A stretch of 64,000 nucleotides of DNA from Xestospongia bergquistia (taxonomy: Eukaryota > Porifera > Demospongiae > Haplosclerida > Petrosiidae), in the NCBI GenBank assembly GCA_963965975.1, contig OZ014411.1:2775001-2839000 (forward strand), in the 5' to 3' direction. Below are positions 48,765 through 61,500 of this stretch, piece by piece. The number at the start of each line of letters is the position of its first letter. The first letter of the stretch is position 1. The position numbers and the translations under genes are program-made. The notes beneath the pieces were generated by a model, which was not told where the DNA came from, searched no databases, and saw only the letters and a list, made by a program, of their open reading frames with translations.

Positions 48765-51265
48765 CTGATATCAGTGGACAATGTATGCCACCTAATAGTA
48801 GCTTTGTTATGGAAATGATACATAATACTAGATCAATCATATTTGGTGGTATTATTGAAATGGCGCAACAAGTAATACTATATATATAGTGGACATTATA
48901 AACAATATATTGGTATATTATATTATCATTTATACACTAACTAATAACATGTTATAAAGAGTGTTAGTTGAATTCATTTGTCTATATCTAGCACTGGCAG
49001 GCTATCACTAAACCTGATGCAGTAGTAAAGTGGGCTGAGAAAAGGTGTCTTCATACTGCCAGTATTATTACTGGATCAATAAAACCTATATTAGTGGTGA
49101 TAAGTGGAGTGGATAATGATGACAAAATACTGAAAGACTGCTGGATACTGGATATTAGTAAGAACTAAGAAGTCATGGACAAAGGTATATCATGATGTGT
49201 TACTCTAACCAGTTCTATGATAGTATGTATCTGTTAAGTAAAAGTGTTAATTGTAAATGACATATCTCATACATTGTCTTAACAATATCAGTTAGTAATA
49301 ATTACACACTGTATTACTTTAATATGATAGATGTATTATAATGTTTTGATGATTTGTATATATGTCTATAATTATAAGATTATATTTATAATTTGATAAC
49401 ATTCAAGTTACTATACTGTAGTGTATCTTGTCTTTAATACTAACACATAATGATGTAATAATATTCATATCTCTACATACTACAGATTAATCTACCTGAC
49501 TCTGTCACTGAGAGATGTGCCTACTCTCTATCAACCTACATGATGGGACCATACTGTATGTGGTTAGTTATAGTAGAAGGTTTATTGAAGTTAGATGGTA
49601 CAGCTGTCACGGCCTCTAATCTAACAATGTTAATAGAACTAGGTAAGTAAGTCATTACACACGTAAACACATTGAGTTCATGTGACAAATACACAATTGA
49701 TGTCATAGTATATCTGTTATACATAGTAGGAGGCGTGGTTAGATGTACATAGTAGGAGACATAATTGGATGTACTAGTAAACTTTTTTAATGTGCTACTT
49801 ATATCCACATATTCATCATAAGAGATAATACTGTATGCATTATCAGTACTATAACTCTTCTTTCTGTTTATTTAGTACATGTACTATTATATAGATGACC
49901 TTGTTATGTACTATAACTTAGTATAGTTTTATTACTTCCATACATGTTATACTAGTAGTAGACTACCACATTATATACTGACATTAGTATTCTTGTGTTC
50001 TCTCATATAGTCCTTAATGATGATCAATGGTCAGTAGGGTTTGTACTAGACTCTAATGAACTGACCTCAACTGATAACTATCAACAAAGAGTATTAAAAC
50101 AACTCACAGAAATAAGGAGACAATGGATAGAACAACAACAAACAAAATCAACTCAAGACAACTTGTCAACTAAGGAGACAGTTCTTCAAGCTAACTATCA
50201 AGATGATCTTTTAGTTGTCCAACAAAACATACAAAGTCTTCAAGAAAGACTACTAGAACCAGAATCTCAACAAGATAGACAACAAGGTAACCTACTATAT
50301 ATTATATAGAGAGAATTTATGATTTAAAATTGTGTTAACTTTTTTATAATTTAATTTTAAGTGTATTTAATGATGAAGCATTATTCTGAGAACAGAATAG
50401 TTTCATAAATAGATAGATAGATGGGTTAATAATAATAATGACGGATGGACAGATAAATGGCAAGTAGTGATATGTGAGTTAATAAGGTGTTTTATACATA
50501 TATTCATTAACTTTATTAAGTTTATTTGTATGTTATCTGTTTAGACGAACTATAAGAGACAAAATCTACTAGAGATCAATATCAACAAAGCAATCTCCGC
50601 CTACTGCAACAACTACAACAAACAGAACAAGCTAGACAAGATATGAATATCAACAACAAATGCAGAAGTCTCAAGAAACAGTTCATACTTTGCAACAACA
50701 GTTAGAACAGCATCATTCTCAACAGAGGCAGTGTTATTGGGTTGTGGATAGAGAGGAAGTGACTATGACACAGGAGGTCTTAGGTGATGGGTCATATGGT
50801 AAAGTTAAAGTGGCTATGTTCAGAGGTGTAAGAGTAACTGCTTAGTTTCTTCATGGTATCATCATCTCAGACAATACACAAAATGTTTTCTCCAGGGAAA
50901 TGAAGATTGCTTCTAGAGTATGTCATCCTAATCTTGTCCAATTTATTGGAGCTACTAGAGTAGGTACACGCATTATCCTTACAGAGATCATGACCTTATA
51001 AAGAGCTCCAAAATAAAGCATTGAAACAACCTCAAATACTTGATATCAGTCAAAATGTTGCTTCAGCTCTGAACTACCTCCATCTATCGAAGCCCAACCC
51101 TATTATACATAGAGATATTAGTAGTCCTAATGTCCTGTTAGAATCATCAGTAGGTGATAGTTTCAAAGCTAAAGTAGCTGATTATGGAGCAGCTAACCTC
51201 CAACAACAAGCAAAGACAGACATGCCAGGAAACCCATTATCACATGTAGGGCAATACCAAGTCCC
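48765..51265 (+). pseudogene. Broken kelch / coiled-coil / protein-kinase gene
   Basis: In order: kelch-like blades (SFVMEMIHNTRSIIFGG at 48.82 kb; HTASIITGSIKPILVVISG and DCWILDI at 49.05-49.16 kb; LPDSVTERCAYSLSTYMMG at 49.49 kb), a Gln-rich coiled coil (49,995-50,290 and 50,560-50,720), then a kinase of TKL or tyrosine-kinase-like type. The kinase shows a glycine loop (LGDGSYGKVKVAMFRG), a VCHPNLVQFIGA segment, the catalytic loop HRDISSPNVLLE and DYG in place of DFG. Several stops and frame shifts fall in and after the N-lobe (around 50,840-51,010). The C-lobe ends abruptly near 51,265, after GNPLSHVGQYQVPF, where unrelated sequence begins. Introns with GT-AG ends separate the kelch exons. 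It is a dead and truncated member of what is probably a larger family. Confidence 0.75.
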
Positions 51266-51548
51266 TTTTGGTTTTCTCTTAAGATTAGCTCATTCTAAAT
51301 GCCACCAGCCAATTGAGCAATTTGTACTGTCACGATAAATCATTCTGCCAAATTGCCACTGACTGCAAATGCAGTGCTTTTCCACATCATATATTATTGC
51401 AAGTGAGTAATATAAATGCTATGATTTAGTTATAATTTATTGGTGGCTCAACAATGGTTGTCTTTTGAAACGTGTCTGAATACTATTGACATCACTTCCT
51501 TCCTTGTACGTTGAAATCCCATTTTTGCAGTCTCCAATAAAAATGCTA

Positions 51549-51818
51549 CTAGCTCTTCTTTTCTTCATCTGTTAGATACTTTTGACCACTCTTGCTACAA
51601 CTTAAAAGTTTTGCCAAAACATTATCTTGAATAGTAGATTTGGGGATTTGGTACTCTTCTGCTGCCTGTCTAAAAGACAATCCACTCTCAACTACTCGAC
51701 ATGCCAGTTTTAAATTCTCAGAAGTCCTAGGTCGAGCAAAACAAGATTGTGGAATGTCATGTGTGAACATGAATGAATAGATTACATGCTCACTTAGAGG
51801 AAGTGATTTATATGCCAT
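51549..51818 (-). mobile_element. N-terminal fragment of a pogo/Tigger-like DNA transposon
   Basis: The open stretch reads an HTH of the psq/CENP-B type: LKLACRVVESGLSFRQAAEE followed by YQIPKSTIQDNV. This is the DNA-binding head of pogo-class transposases. The DDE domain is not seen to the left. The surrounding sequence from 51,270 to 51,860 probably belongs to the same insertion, which cut off the kinase gene. Confidence 0.65.
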
Positions 51819-51859
51819 TTGGAGTGAAATAAAGACTACAAATGAATAACATGCACAAC

Positions 51860-53246
51860 ATACCTATCAGAGATTCTTTAATAGCTGTCTTGAGATATTG
51901 AGAATGTGTTTGGAAGAGAGTACTAGAGTTAAAGTGAGACACTAGGTGCATAACAACATCAAAGGATAATACAAAACGAAACTGACCTATTAACAGTGGT
52001 TGTTACCTTTTCAGATAGAGAATGTATTTGAGTTATTATAGTGATAATATCAGTTAATGCAGGATAAGTGACACTGTAGAATTTATCTCTATATGTACTG
52101 GACACTCAGATCAAACATTTGAAGATTGATCTAAACATAAATGATTGTAATTATCTAAGTGTAGCAGCAGTAGACTAAGTTTTCAGTTGAACATATAGTT
52201 ATTTAACAAGAGGCTGTTACAACACTAGTTCATTGAAATAACCGAGCGCACACAATCACAGTCCACAAAGAACAATTGAATAACATCGAATGAAAACACA
52301 AATGACTCAAATAACAGTATGAGAATTATACAAAAATAGGGCTGACAAAACTTACTCACTAACTCACTGAAATACAAAAACAAAGCATTAAATACAAAAC
52401 TATATTATGAATATTAATAAGTAAGGCAGGATATGACATGCATTAAGGACTGGGTCCATCCACTTTGTTCTTAAAATAGTAATGTACACTTGTAGATCTC
52501 ATTGGGTTTGCCAAGGATTTACAAATAGAATGACACCACATATGACAATGACATAACATATGCTAGTTCCTATACTTGTATAACTTGGCCTTAGGTTTAG
52601 ATATAGAAATATTATAAGCTAAACCCACCATTCAATGCAAAATTTTTGAAGAATATTTTTATGAATTTTGCGAACTTATAAATTGTATAGTTTTATGATG
52701 AGATTGATAGGAAATTCTTGAAAATTTCCATTTGTAAATGCTCCCAAAGAAGCTATATTTCAAATATTCTTTCTTGAAAAATTTTTGCTGTGTATGGTGT
52801 TATCTGTTATAATTTTGTCAGTGCTGGTCACCATCATACCAAAAGTCTTTTTGTGGTAAAATATTATTAAAACGTCATATGGGGAAAGCCCTAGGCTATT
52901 AATATGAAAGCTATGACTTGCTGTTGCACTTTTGATTTCCAATGGCAACAAAAAGTGAAAAGATTTTAATGTGTGTATTCTCTACAACTGCAAGTCTGAT
53001 AAAGTTCTCCAGTTTGTTTTGCTATACTTGACAACACTACCAATAACTTTAGCACTTGAATCAGGCATATCTCAAATAAGAAAGCAGACATCAATTATAT
53101 GTAAGTTAATTAGCCTCAACTTTATCAGATGGCTATTCTAGTTTCCTTTAAAGTAATGGGAACACTGTCATAGTTAATTACTTTATTACAAAAAATGTTT
53201 CTTTTGAATTATGGTAAGGTAATATGAATATAGTAGCATCTTTAAT
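51860..53246. other. Gene-free AT-rich sequence
   Basis: No domain, splice pattern or long repeat recognised. The short minus-strand frame 52,760-52,951 has no support. Confidence 0.5.
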
Positions 53247-53951
53247 ATGAATACAAGAGAGATAGGAAAATCTCCAAGGTGTCTTATGTCATGTTTTATG
53301 CTTATGGAGACAATGAACAGCCAAACAGCTGTTTTGGCAAAAAATGTTAATTTTAATTGTCATTCAAGTTCAGGCACCAATTTGAGACGTCAAGGTGACA
53401 ATCAGACATCAGTACAATTATACTTGAACCAATTACTCAAGTCGCTATAATGCAGTAGTATTAGCATTATAGACTATGTGACATGCCACAAATAAATCTT
53501 TTGAATATCTAATCTTATCGTACCTTTCAGAATATCTGTGAAAATGATGCTTAGTAGTCTTGACTGACTTCTTCTGACACGTGCAAGAGTGGTTGAATAA
53601 TCATAGTCGCACCTACCTAGCAAATTTCCTCTGAAAAATAACGATGTGTTAGCAGATTTGATATGTTTGATTATACTGTTGTAGTTCCATCGTTACTTGA
53701 TAACAACGGTCATAGCCTTCTCGCTTGGCTTGGTTCTTGAAGGAATTTTGGCTATTGAACGATTTACATCATACTTGTCCGCTTACTGCTGCCTCCGAAA
53801 ATTTTTTTCAAAGTCTTGTTGTTATTCACAGCAGCTTCCTAAAACTTTCAAAGCACTTAGTATATTAATTAATCACGTCGTAGTTTACAGCAGAAAGTTA
53901 GAAATGCCAGTTGTCTTGGTAGTTTATCTTGCTAGACGCGGCCGAAAATGA
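53247..53951. other. Conserved block E with two short ORFs (+) and an exon-like piece (-)
   Basis: The partner of 19,466-20,161. The plus-strand frames 53,247-53,450 (67 residues) and 53,697-53,951 (84 residues) are kept; the first has SSG inserted in-frame relative to D. The minus-strand piece 53,524-53,630 is again open between AG and GTACG. Function is not known, and which strand is coding is undecided. Confidence 0.35.
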
Positions 53952-53954
53952 TAC

Positions 53955-54713
53955 GTCTGTTCTTATGTAATTTACTCTAATGTGATAAAAATCAAGCATT
54001 AAGCTAGTGAAACGCTACCGACAACGATATCTATGACAGAAAAAGAGGATTTGTGTAGAAAAATGCTATCATTATATATATGTGCTAGTTATAATAAAAT
54101 ATATGAGAATATTCTCGATGGCTGTCATGAATATTTGTTGGAAAGACTGGAGTAGTGTCAAGAAAATGTTCAGAGATGTTATTCTGATTTGCTATTAGTT
54201 TTTAGCTTAAAGTATAGTAAAATAAACATCCTCAATAGCTATTGACTTAGATAAACCATTTACCATCATCTCCTAGTCTGATTTTCAAAGCAGTAGCAGA
54301 AGTAGATTTGTTTGTACGTTCAGTTATCATTTAATTTCAGTTTATAAATGGATTCTAGTGACTATACTAGAGACATGTTTAAGTTTAGAGTTTAAGATAA
54401 AGTAAGAAACATTTTATTAAACGCCACTGTTAACAATAATTTAATATTGTTTTTTTTTTTCATTACAGTTTGATATTCGGAAGGTAAAAAGTTAAAGGGT
54501 TAATTTTACAGAAATTTACATAATAAAGAGGCGTGGCCCTATGCAATCTGTAAAATTATTGTAACATCCTGGTATCTGGCATTTCCTTTGAGTTAGAAAG
54601 GATGTAACATTAAAAATTTGAGCATTCCGTAATTGTCTTAGAGTCTAGAAATGCAACATTAGAAGTTACTAAACTAAGGACTTTAAATACAAACTACTTG
54701 TTTTTTGTAACAA
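53955..54713. other. Spacer of block E
   Basis: It matches 20,165-21,500 in D apart from the 650-base stretch with the MITE, which E lacks, and about 110 bases near 54,017-54,165 present only in E. No gene. Confidence 0.6.
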
Positions 54714-54869
54714 ATGGCTATAAGAAGTCAAGCTGTGAGTAGGACTACATTTGGTGGATGTACTCTTGATGATCTACATAGAGGATCTAAGAATTATGCA
54801 TGTGATGCCAGTTGCTTAGTAGGTAAAGATATTCATATAAAAGAGGGGTGGTGTGATGAGTCATTGTAA
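54714..54869 (+). pseudogene. Truncated mini-copy of the GIY-YIG-like gene in block E
   Basis: Reads 51 residues, MAIRSQAVSRTTFGGCTLDD to KEGWCDESL, the counterpart of 21,504-21,668 in D. A three-codon in-frame deletion (after DASCLV) separates the two. Both end at the same point, where the sequence becomes the AP-1-like promoter of the next gene. The stop codon differs (TAA here, TGA in D). Confidence 0.7.
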
Positions 54870-54910
54870 CTCTAAAGTACGCCCACCTACTAATTTTAGT
54901 AAACGCCAGA
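54849..54910 (+). promoter_or_regulatory. Conserved promoter palindrome, copy E
   Basis: GTGATGAGTCATTGTAACTC is the counterpart of the D palindrome with one change in the right half (TAACTC), then CGCCCACCTACTAA. It overlaps the last codons of the mini-copy. Confidence 0.5.
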
Positions 54911-54987
54911 TAACGCTTTACAATTTGAAAAGCAGCAATACTTAAACTTACAAACTGAAATACAAGTTACCTATTTTATTGTTAAAA

Positions 54988-56067
54988 ATGGCTGCAAGTA
55001 GTGAAGCTGTGAGTAGGACTATATTTGGTGGATGTACTCTTGAACATCTACATAGAGGATCTAAGAATTACGTATGTGATGCCAGTTGCTTAGTGAACTT
55101 AGTAGGTAAAGATAGCAAAAAAGCAAAAGAAGAATTAAAAGACAAACTTGATGAACTTTTTCAAGACTTAGAACTCCAGACTGAACGTAGAGTAAAGAAG
55201 TATTATATTGGGAAAACTTTCATTAAGCAGCGAAGACGTCCAAATAACAGAAAAAAGTTTGTGAAGTTTGATCCAATGGACCCATATACTTGGAAGAAGA
55301 ATGGCATTAGTTCAAGATGGGGTTGTCATAAAAAAACGGAGTATGGTAGAGATGGTTTAGTGGTGTTGGCAGCTGTAACTAAAGATTCGGTACCACAACA
55401 ATGTCCTCATGAAGTCTATCAAGAACAATATGCTCTAGCATTAGAACAAATGCTACTTCATCATTACAAATTGGATATAGGAGATCAACGATTGCATAAT
55501 GATACCTTTACTGCTGGAGGACCTGATGGAGGAAAATCAATAGCTTATGCTGTTTACGTTGCCTTTACTTTAGACATTCAGACACAAGAGACATCATTAC
55601 ATGTTCCAGTATTTGTAAACACATCTGCTTCATCAGTTCCAAGGCAACAAATTAATGCAGAAATTCCTTTAGGTGAGAATGCTTTACCAACTGTTTCTGT
55701 AAATTCACCTCATCCTATACAGCTAAATGTGGAGTCAATGGTAAAGTCTGTATGCACCCAACTATTGCTAGAAAAGTTAAGTCATTATTCAATTTCTAGC
55801 ACATTAAATAAAGATACACCTCAGTTGCATACATCCTCTGCAGGAGAAAGGTTAAATAACAGACTGGATGAAATTGATATAATACAACACAACAACTCAT
55901 TAATGGAAAACTCTATTTTACTAAATATGGAACAAATGCCTGAGACAGTTAGTCAACCATCTAGTCCTCCTCCCCTACCACCAAGAATACCAGCAATGAT
56001 GGAACTGGAGATATTGAACCAACATAGTCATGATGGTTTGTCAATTATATTACAACCTGACTTATGA
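54988..56067 (+). CDS. GIY-YIG-like family protein, copy E, about 359 residues
   Basis: The start MAASSEAVSR at 54,988 matches the starts of the other copies; an in-frame ATG at 54,979 would add three residues. The first 195 residues carry the same domain as B-D (YYIGKTF, SSRWGCHKK, LALEQMLLHHY, RLHNDTF, GGPDGGKSIAY). The C-terminal half is shorter than in B and C and differs in order, with one DIIQHNNSLMENS segment and a PSSPPPLPPRIPAMMELE end equivalent to the LPPKLKGM exon of B and C. Here that end is in the same exon. The frame is complete. It is the longest member of the plus-strand branch and the probable parent form of D. Confidence 0.72.
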   Translation: MAASSEAVSRTIFGGCTLEHLHRGSKNYVCDASCLVNLVGKDSKKAKEELKDKLDELFQDLELQTERRVKKYYIGKTFIKQRRRPNNRKKFVKFDPMDPYTWKKNGISSRWGCHKKTEYGRDGLVVLAAVTKDSVPQQCPHEVYQEQYALALEQMLLHHYKLDIGDQRLHNDTFTAGGPDGGKSIAYAVYVAFTLDIQTQETSLHVPVFVNTSASSVPRQQINAEIPLGENALPTVSVNSPHPIQLNVESMVKSVCTQLLLEKLSHYSISSTLNKDTPQLHTSSAGERLNNRLDEIDIIQHNNSLMENSILLNMEQMPETVSQPSSPPPLPPRIPAMMELEILNQHSHDGLSIILQPDL

Positions 56068-56845
56068 AATCAAAATGTATCCAAGGATATTGCCTCTTCC
56101 ATGACTGGAAACACATACTTTAATGTTTCTATTACAGTAGATCCTCAAAATTATTTGTAGTTAGCTATATCTAACAAGACTGCATTTATGTAAAATCTTT
56201 TTACCAACTAGATAGTTGAGATTCTTGGTTATTTGTTTACCTGCTCACACTTGAATAATTATATGTTCTACTTTTAAATTTTTATAATTATTATTTTTAT
56301 AGTAGATTTTAAAAGTTATGTTTTTGACAATATCTGTTTTACACTACCAGTTTTTACTATATAAGTTTAATGGTGACAATGAAGCACTTAATGATTAGTC
56401 CAAAATGCTTCTAGAGGCATCTGCAGTAAAACTGAAGGTATAAAACAGATAGTCTACAAATGTTCATAACATAAACATGCAAAGTTATAATTAATACATG
56501 CATAAATTTGTAAACAGGTATTATTTGTATGAATATATATTACTAGATTTAATGTAACATTAAGATTAAGTAGTCTATAAAAATTGATGGTTGATTTAAC
56601 TAATATATGGTTATACAGGTTGCATGTGCCAAATTTAACCATAATATACTATGACAATGGCCTTTATGTGGGTACAAAAACTACTAGTAATAAAAACAGC
56701 ATTGTCCACCAAATATATCAAACATCTACAAAATGCATTGTTTTGATAAGTAATTATTATAGAATTGCACAGTTTGTAAAGTTAAACAAATGACCTCCCA
56801 AGAAAGGTATATACATAGTAGTTCTATGAGTATGTCTTATAATTC
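56068..56845. other. 3' flank of copy E
   Basis: It matches 22,570-23,331 in D and relics at 18,140-18,470 and 19,075-19,150 (inverted). No coding signal; the short frames at 56,454 (-) and 56,584 (+) are not conserved. Confidence 0.6.
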
Positions 56846-56861
56846 CACACACTGTAAATTT

Positions 56862-57110
56862 CATGGTGTCATGATGACACCAAAACATGCTGTCAACAAC
56901 CTGTGCAAAAATGACACCTTCTTAGTGTCATCCTTAACACCATTCAAGTGGTGTCATCGTTAAAACCTTTAACTGTTGTCGTGATGACACCAAAACAAGG
57001 TGTCAACAACCTGTGCAAAAATGACACCTTTTTAGTGTCATCCTTAACACCATTCAAGTGGTGTCATCATTAAAACCTTTAACTGTGGTAATGTATGACA
57101 CTAAAAATTG
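56862..57110. repeat. Subterminal tandem repeat, two units of about 117 bases
   Basis: Each unit contains GATGACACCAAAACA, TGTCAACAACCTGTGCAAAA, GTGTCATCCTTAACACC and GTGGTGTCATC words. Block D (23,347-23,480) has a single unit with the same wording. Inverted GTGTCAT and ATGACAC halves allow hairpins in every unit. Confidence 0.85.
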
Positions 57111-58557
57111 ACCACAGCAACACTACAATAGTGTCCTCAATAGAAGAATTAACAAATCAATTAATTCAAATAACAAATCAACAAACAATATGAAATAACC
57201 AAAATCAATTATACATTAACTTTTGATAAACTATTTAAAAAATCTTGAGGATGCCTTGCTGATTTTAAACAATAAACAGTCTCCAAAAAAAGACAAATAC
57301 TTTTAGTTTGTTGAGGATATACAATATTAAAGACATAGTATGTAACTAAACAAGAATGGATGGCTGTCACAAGGTTCGGGATGTTAACTACAACCATTGT
57401 TTCGTTCAGGTTAATTAAATCCTCACCAAACATAGCAACAAATGGTTGTACTAAGTTAATGGAGTCTAATTCCTCATCAATATCTAAATTGCTACAATAA
57501 TTAATTAAAGATATAATAATCACAAAACTATATTTGACCTACCAAAAAGGGTATTAAGAACATGCTTTTATCTTTTCCTCTTTGCATGGCCAAGTACACA
57601 CATTGCAATACTCAAACTGTATGCTACCACTTGTTCTAAGTAGGATCAGCCAATTTAATTACATACATGTACTTAAATTCACTAACCATTACTAAATTGT
57701 CAATTTCTTTAAAAAGATGGAATAATTTTTTCACCTCCTTTCGAGACTCGACTTCAGCATATAATATGATTTTCTGAGAAAACGTCAGAAGATTTTAATC
57801 AAAATTGTCAGATGTAATGTTTGCTACTAGAGCAAACTCCTGAATTATAACTAACAAAGTAAACATCAAATCAATGTTTTTATTCATAACTTGCATACTA
57901 TTTGTGGTTGCATAAAACAAGGAAACTCCTCCAAAATTTCAGTAACATGTGGTTGATCATTTTCAATCCATTTTCTACGAATGGCTACATACATGTAAAA
58001 TATAAAGATGTTTTTATGTATTATTATTATACCTGATGTCTCTGACATTAATGACTTCATTCCTACCACAGTCCAATTTTTTGATGTATACAAAGTTTTG
58101 ATTGTTTTCACGTGACGCTTGTAAACCTTTCTAGCTGAATCAGTAATAATAAAAAAGGATATCTGCAATTCATGGATGTCTTCTTTACATAGTTTCTTAG
58201 GAGGGCCATTATCCTCAAGTATTCCCGTAGTGTGTGTTCTATCAGGTCTATGGAGGTTTTTGAACTTATTTTGTAAGTCTTTCTTCCATGAATCCTTATT
58301 AAAGTAGCAAAATAATTTGTATACTATATTTTTATGAAATCAACTTACATAACCACTACCAACTTAGTCTCGTAAACTAGTATGTTGTATAATCAGCCTT
58401 TCTGCAACTCGTTCTAACTTTTTAGCAGATGGATATGAAGTTAAAATACTATTATTCAGAGTAACAGTTGTAGGCTAAAAGAAAATGTAAAATAAATGTA
58501 TATATGTTTATATTTAAAGAGCTAACTCGAGAGAAGTTCATAGGAATTGTAATGGTT

Positions 58558-61500
58558 TGTCACGAAAAATTTGGTCCGGGTGCAAAATTTGGACCTAGGA
58601 CCAAATTTGGCAACAAAAAGTCTGCAAAATTAATTCCGCCTTGCAATATTTGGACCCAGGCGTCTCAGACTGTATAACTTGGTAAAGAGAAGTGGAATTT
58701 GACACATACAAATTGATTTATCACTTCTTATGTTATATGTACTTAAATGGAGAGCTTTAGCCACCTGGTGAAGTTTTCAAAGTGTCAAAAAAGCGATGTC
58801 ACAGCAGAGAGAAGATGGGAACCTGACAGAGGAAGCAATAAACTACATAGAAAATGGAACTTATGGCTCAGATTGTTCCGCTAACAGGAAGAGAAGCATT
58901 AGGAAAAAGGCTGGCAAACTAGCAATGAAAGAAGGAGAAGTGTACTATGAGAAGAAACCAGGACAAGTTTGTATTGTTTTCTCAGTTTCTTTTTTATTGT
59001 TTTAAAATAATTTATGATAATATTTCTGTTTTCAGTGGGTAAGGTATGTACGATCAGAGACTGAAAAGTTACGAATTGTGCGTTGTTGTCATGCTGACCC
59101 AACATCTGGACATCTTGGTGAAAAAAAGACCTATAATAGAATTATTGAGAGATTTACATGGAAAGGAGTTATGAAAGATGTGAAGCAAGTTGTAAGTGAT
59201 GTGTTTTTCTTAATTATAAGTTGTACTGTGACTTATTGTAGGTATCTGCATGTGATGAGTGTCAAAGAACAAGAGACAAGTTGACAACTACAAGACCAGA
59301 GCTACACCCTATACCAGTTCATTCCCCATGGTACCACATCGGAATTGATTTTATTGGACCATTGTCGCCTGTGTCTCAATCAGGAAATCGATATATTTTA
59401 ACAATTAGTGATTATTTCACAAAATGGGTCACAGCAGCTGCTTTACCAACAAAAGAAGCTGTAGGAGTGGCTTATGAGTTGTTGAAGGTAGACAGATCAA
59501 TATTTTAAACAGTGGTAATGATCCATTCCTTTACTAGGTTTTTATGACAATGGGTCTCCCAAGAATTATAACATCAGATCAAGGGAGAGAGTTTAGAAAT
59601 GTTTTAAATGGAGAATTAATGAGAAAACTCAACATCAAACATCACTTAACCACTCCATATCACCCACAGGTCAGAATTCACATTTAAGTTAACTATAATT
59701 AACTAAGATTCTGTGTTTTTTTGTTCTTAGGTTAACGGTTTAGATGAATGATTTAACCAAACTCTACAGAGAATGCTTATTAAGTTTTGCCATAACAACA
59801 AAAATACCTGGGATGAATATCTAAATAGCTGTATTTTTGCCTATAACACTTCCAGGTATTTGAGAATCATCAGCAAACTGTTTTGATATCGACTGCTTTC
59901 TTTCTATCCAGGCATGAATCTTCACTGTATTTACCGTTTGAAGTAATGTTTGGTCGTAAACCTGTTTTGCCTATAGATATAAACGAAAAACAGACCAAAG
60001 CAGACATACCAGATTTAGACAAGCAGTGTAATATGGAAGAAGTTGTAAGTAAGCTTACAGTGGAACGATTATGTGTCTTTAAGAAAGTCAAGGAAAATAT
60101 TTGTAAAGCCCAGAGTAAGCAAAAAAGGCTTTATGACCAAAAACATGCCATTCCCATGGCATTTGAGGTATGCATTTTGTGTATGCAAACAGTGGACTAT
60201 CTTTACTATTATTAGGTTGGTGCAAATGTACTTATGAAAGACTTCAGAAGAAAAAAGAGGAAGGGAGGGAAGCTAGATTATAAGTGGAAAGGACCTTATG
60301 AAATAACAGATTGTCTTGGGAAAGGTTTCTATAGGCTAAAACTTTCAAGTAATAATGATTGCCATGTTTGAACTTATTGACTTTTTTGTATTAGATCAGG
60401 ACAATGTCATTGTTAAGAGAGTGAATGGAGCTCATCTAAGGCTGTATAAAATGCCAGTTGAAGGTTCATCATCGAGTCTTTCCAATTCAATTCCATCAAA
60501 TCCATCACACTCGTCTTTAACTTGCTCACTTCAATTAACTCCAATAAACTCAAACTCATCACCATATTCACCTCAAACACCTCCAATAAACTTGTCTTTG
60601 TATCCACCTTACTCACCACAATTATCCCCAAATTATTCATCTTCTCCACCTTACTTACCACAACACACATCAAATTTGTCATCATTCTCTGTTTCCACTA
60701 TCCCCATCCCCAACACCTTTGCTGATTTAGAATTGGTTTGTAGTACACCTAACAAGTGTAGAGGTAATAATACGTTGCCAATTAATCGGCTTACTCCAAT
60801 TAAAGAAGCACACATAGAAGATGAAAAGATGTCGTCTTTTCAGAAAAAGAAAGACAAGAGGATTCCACTAATTCTTGTCAACAAAGGGAAAGAGAATGAA
60901 ATAGGTACTTCACAGCAGACTAATAAACAAGATGGTAAAGGAAGACATGATAAAAGAAGCCTATCATTAGCTGTAATGAAGGATGCTAAAAGGAGGAAAC
61001 GGCAGCAATGCACATGGACGAAGAAAGCTATTAATTCTGAAGGTATGTACACTTTACATGCTCTACTTCACTATTAGCTCTTTATCAATAGAATGTGTGG
61101 ACCTAACAAACAAGAAAGATGTCCCCACAATATATTGGATACAAGAATTAACATTGTTTCCATCAGACAAAAATTCATTGATCAATGGTAGGTGGCTGAG
61201 TGATGCACTCATCACTGCTGGACAGAAACTCCTGAAAGATGCCTATCCACACATTGGTGGACTTCAACCCACTATATTGGGGATGACATTGGCATTCGAA
61301 GTGCAGAGGAAACAATTTGTACAAGTACTTCACATCAATGAAAATCACTGGATCACTGCTAGTAATATTGGCTGTCCTGTTGCAACTGTTGATATATTTG
61401 ACTCTATGCGATGTACTAGACTATCATTTAGAGCTAAGGCACAGATTGCAGCAATGCTGTTCACAGACCAACCTGAAATAACTGTGCGTTTTCAGCCAGT

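Noticed and set aside
58796-59855. The integrase-like gene as a second Ty3/gypsy retroelement
   Set aside because: There is no reverse transcriptase, protease or long terminal repeat; short inverted ends, four-base target duplication and the Ulp1 tail identify a Ginger1 DNA transposon.
60413-61052. Minus-strand and alternative plus-strand frames over the Ginger1 linker
   Set aside because: They overlap the Pro/Ser-rich linker and basic part of the transposase in other frames and have no domain of their own.
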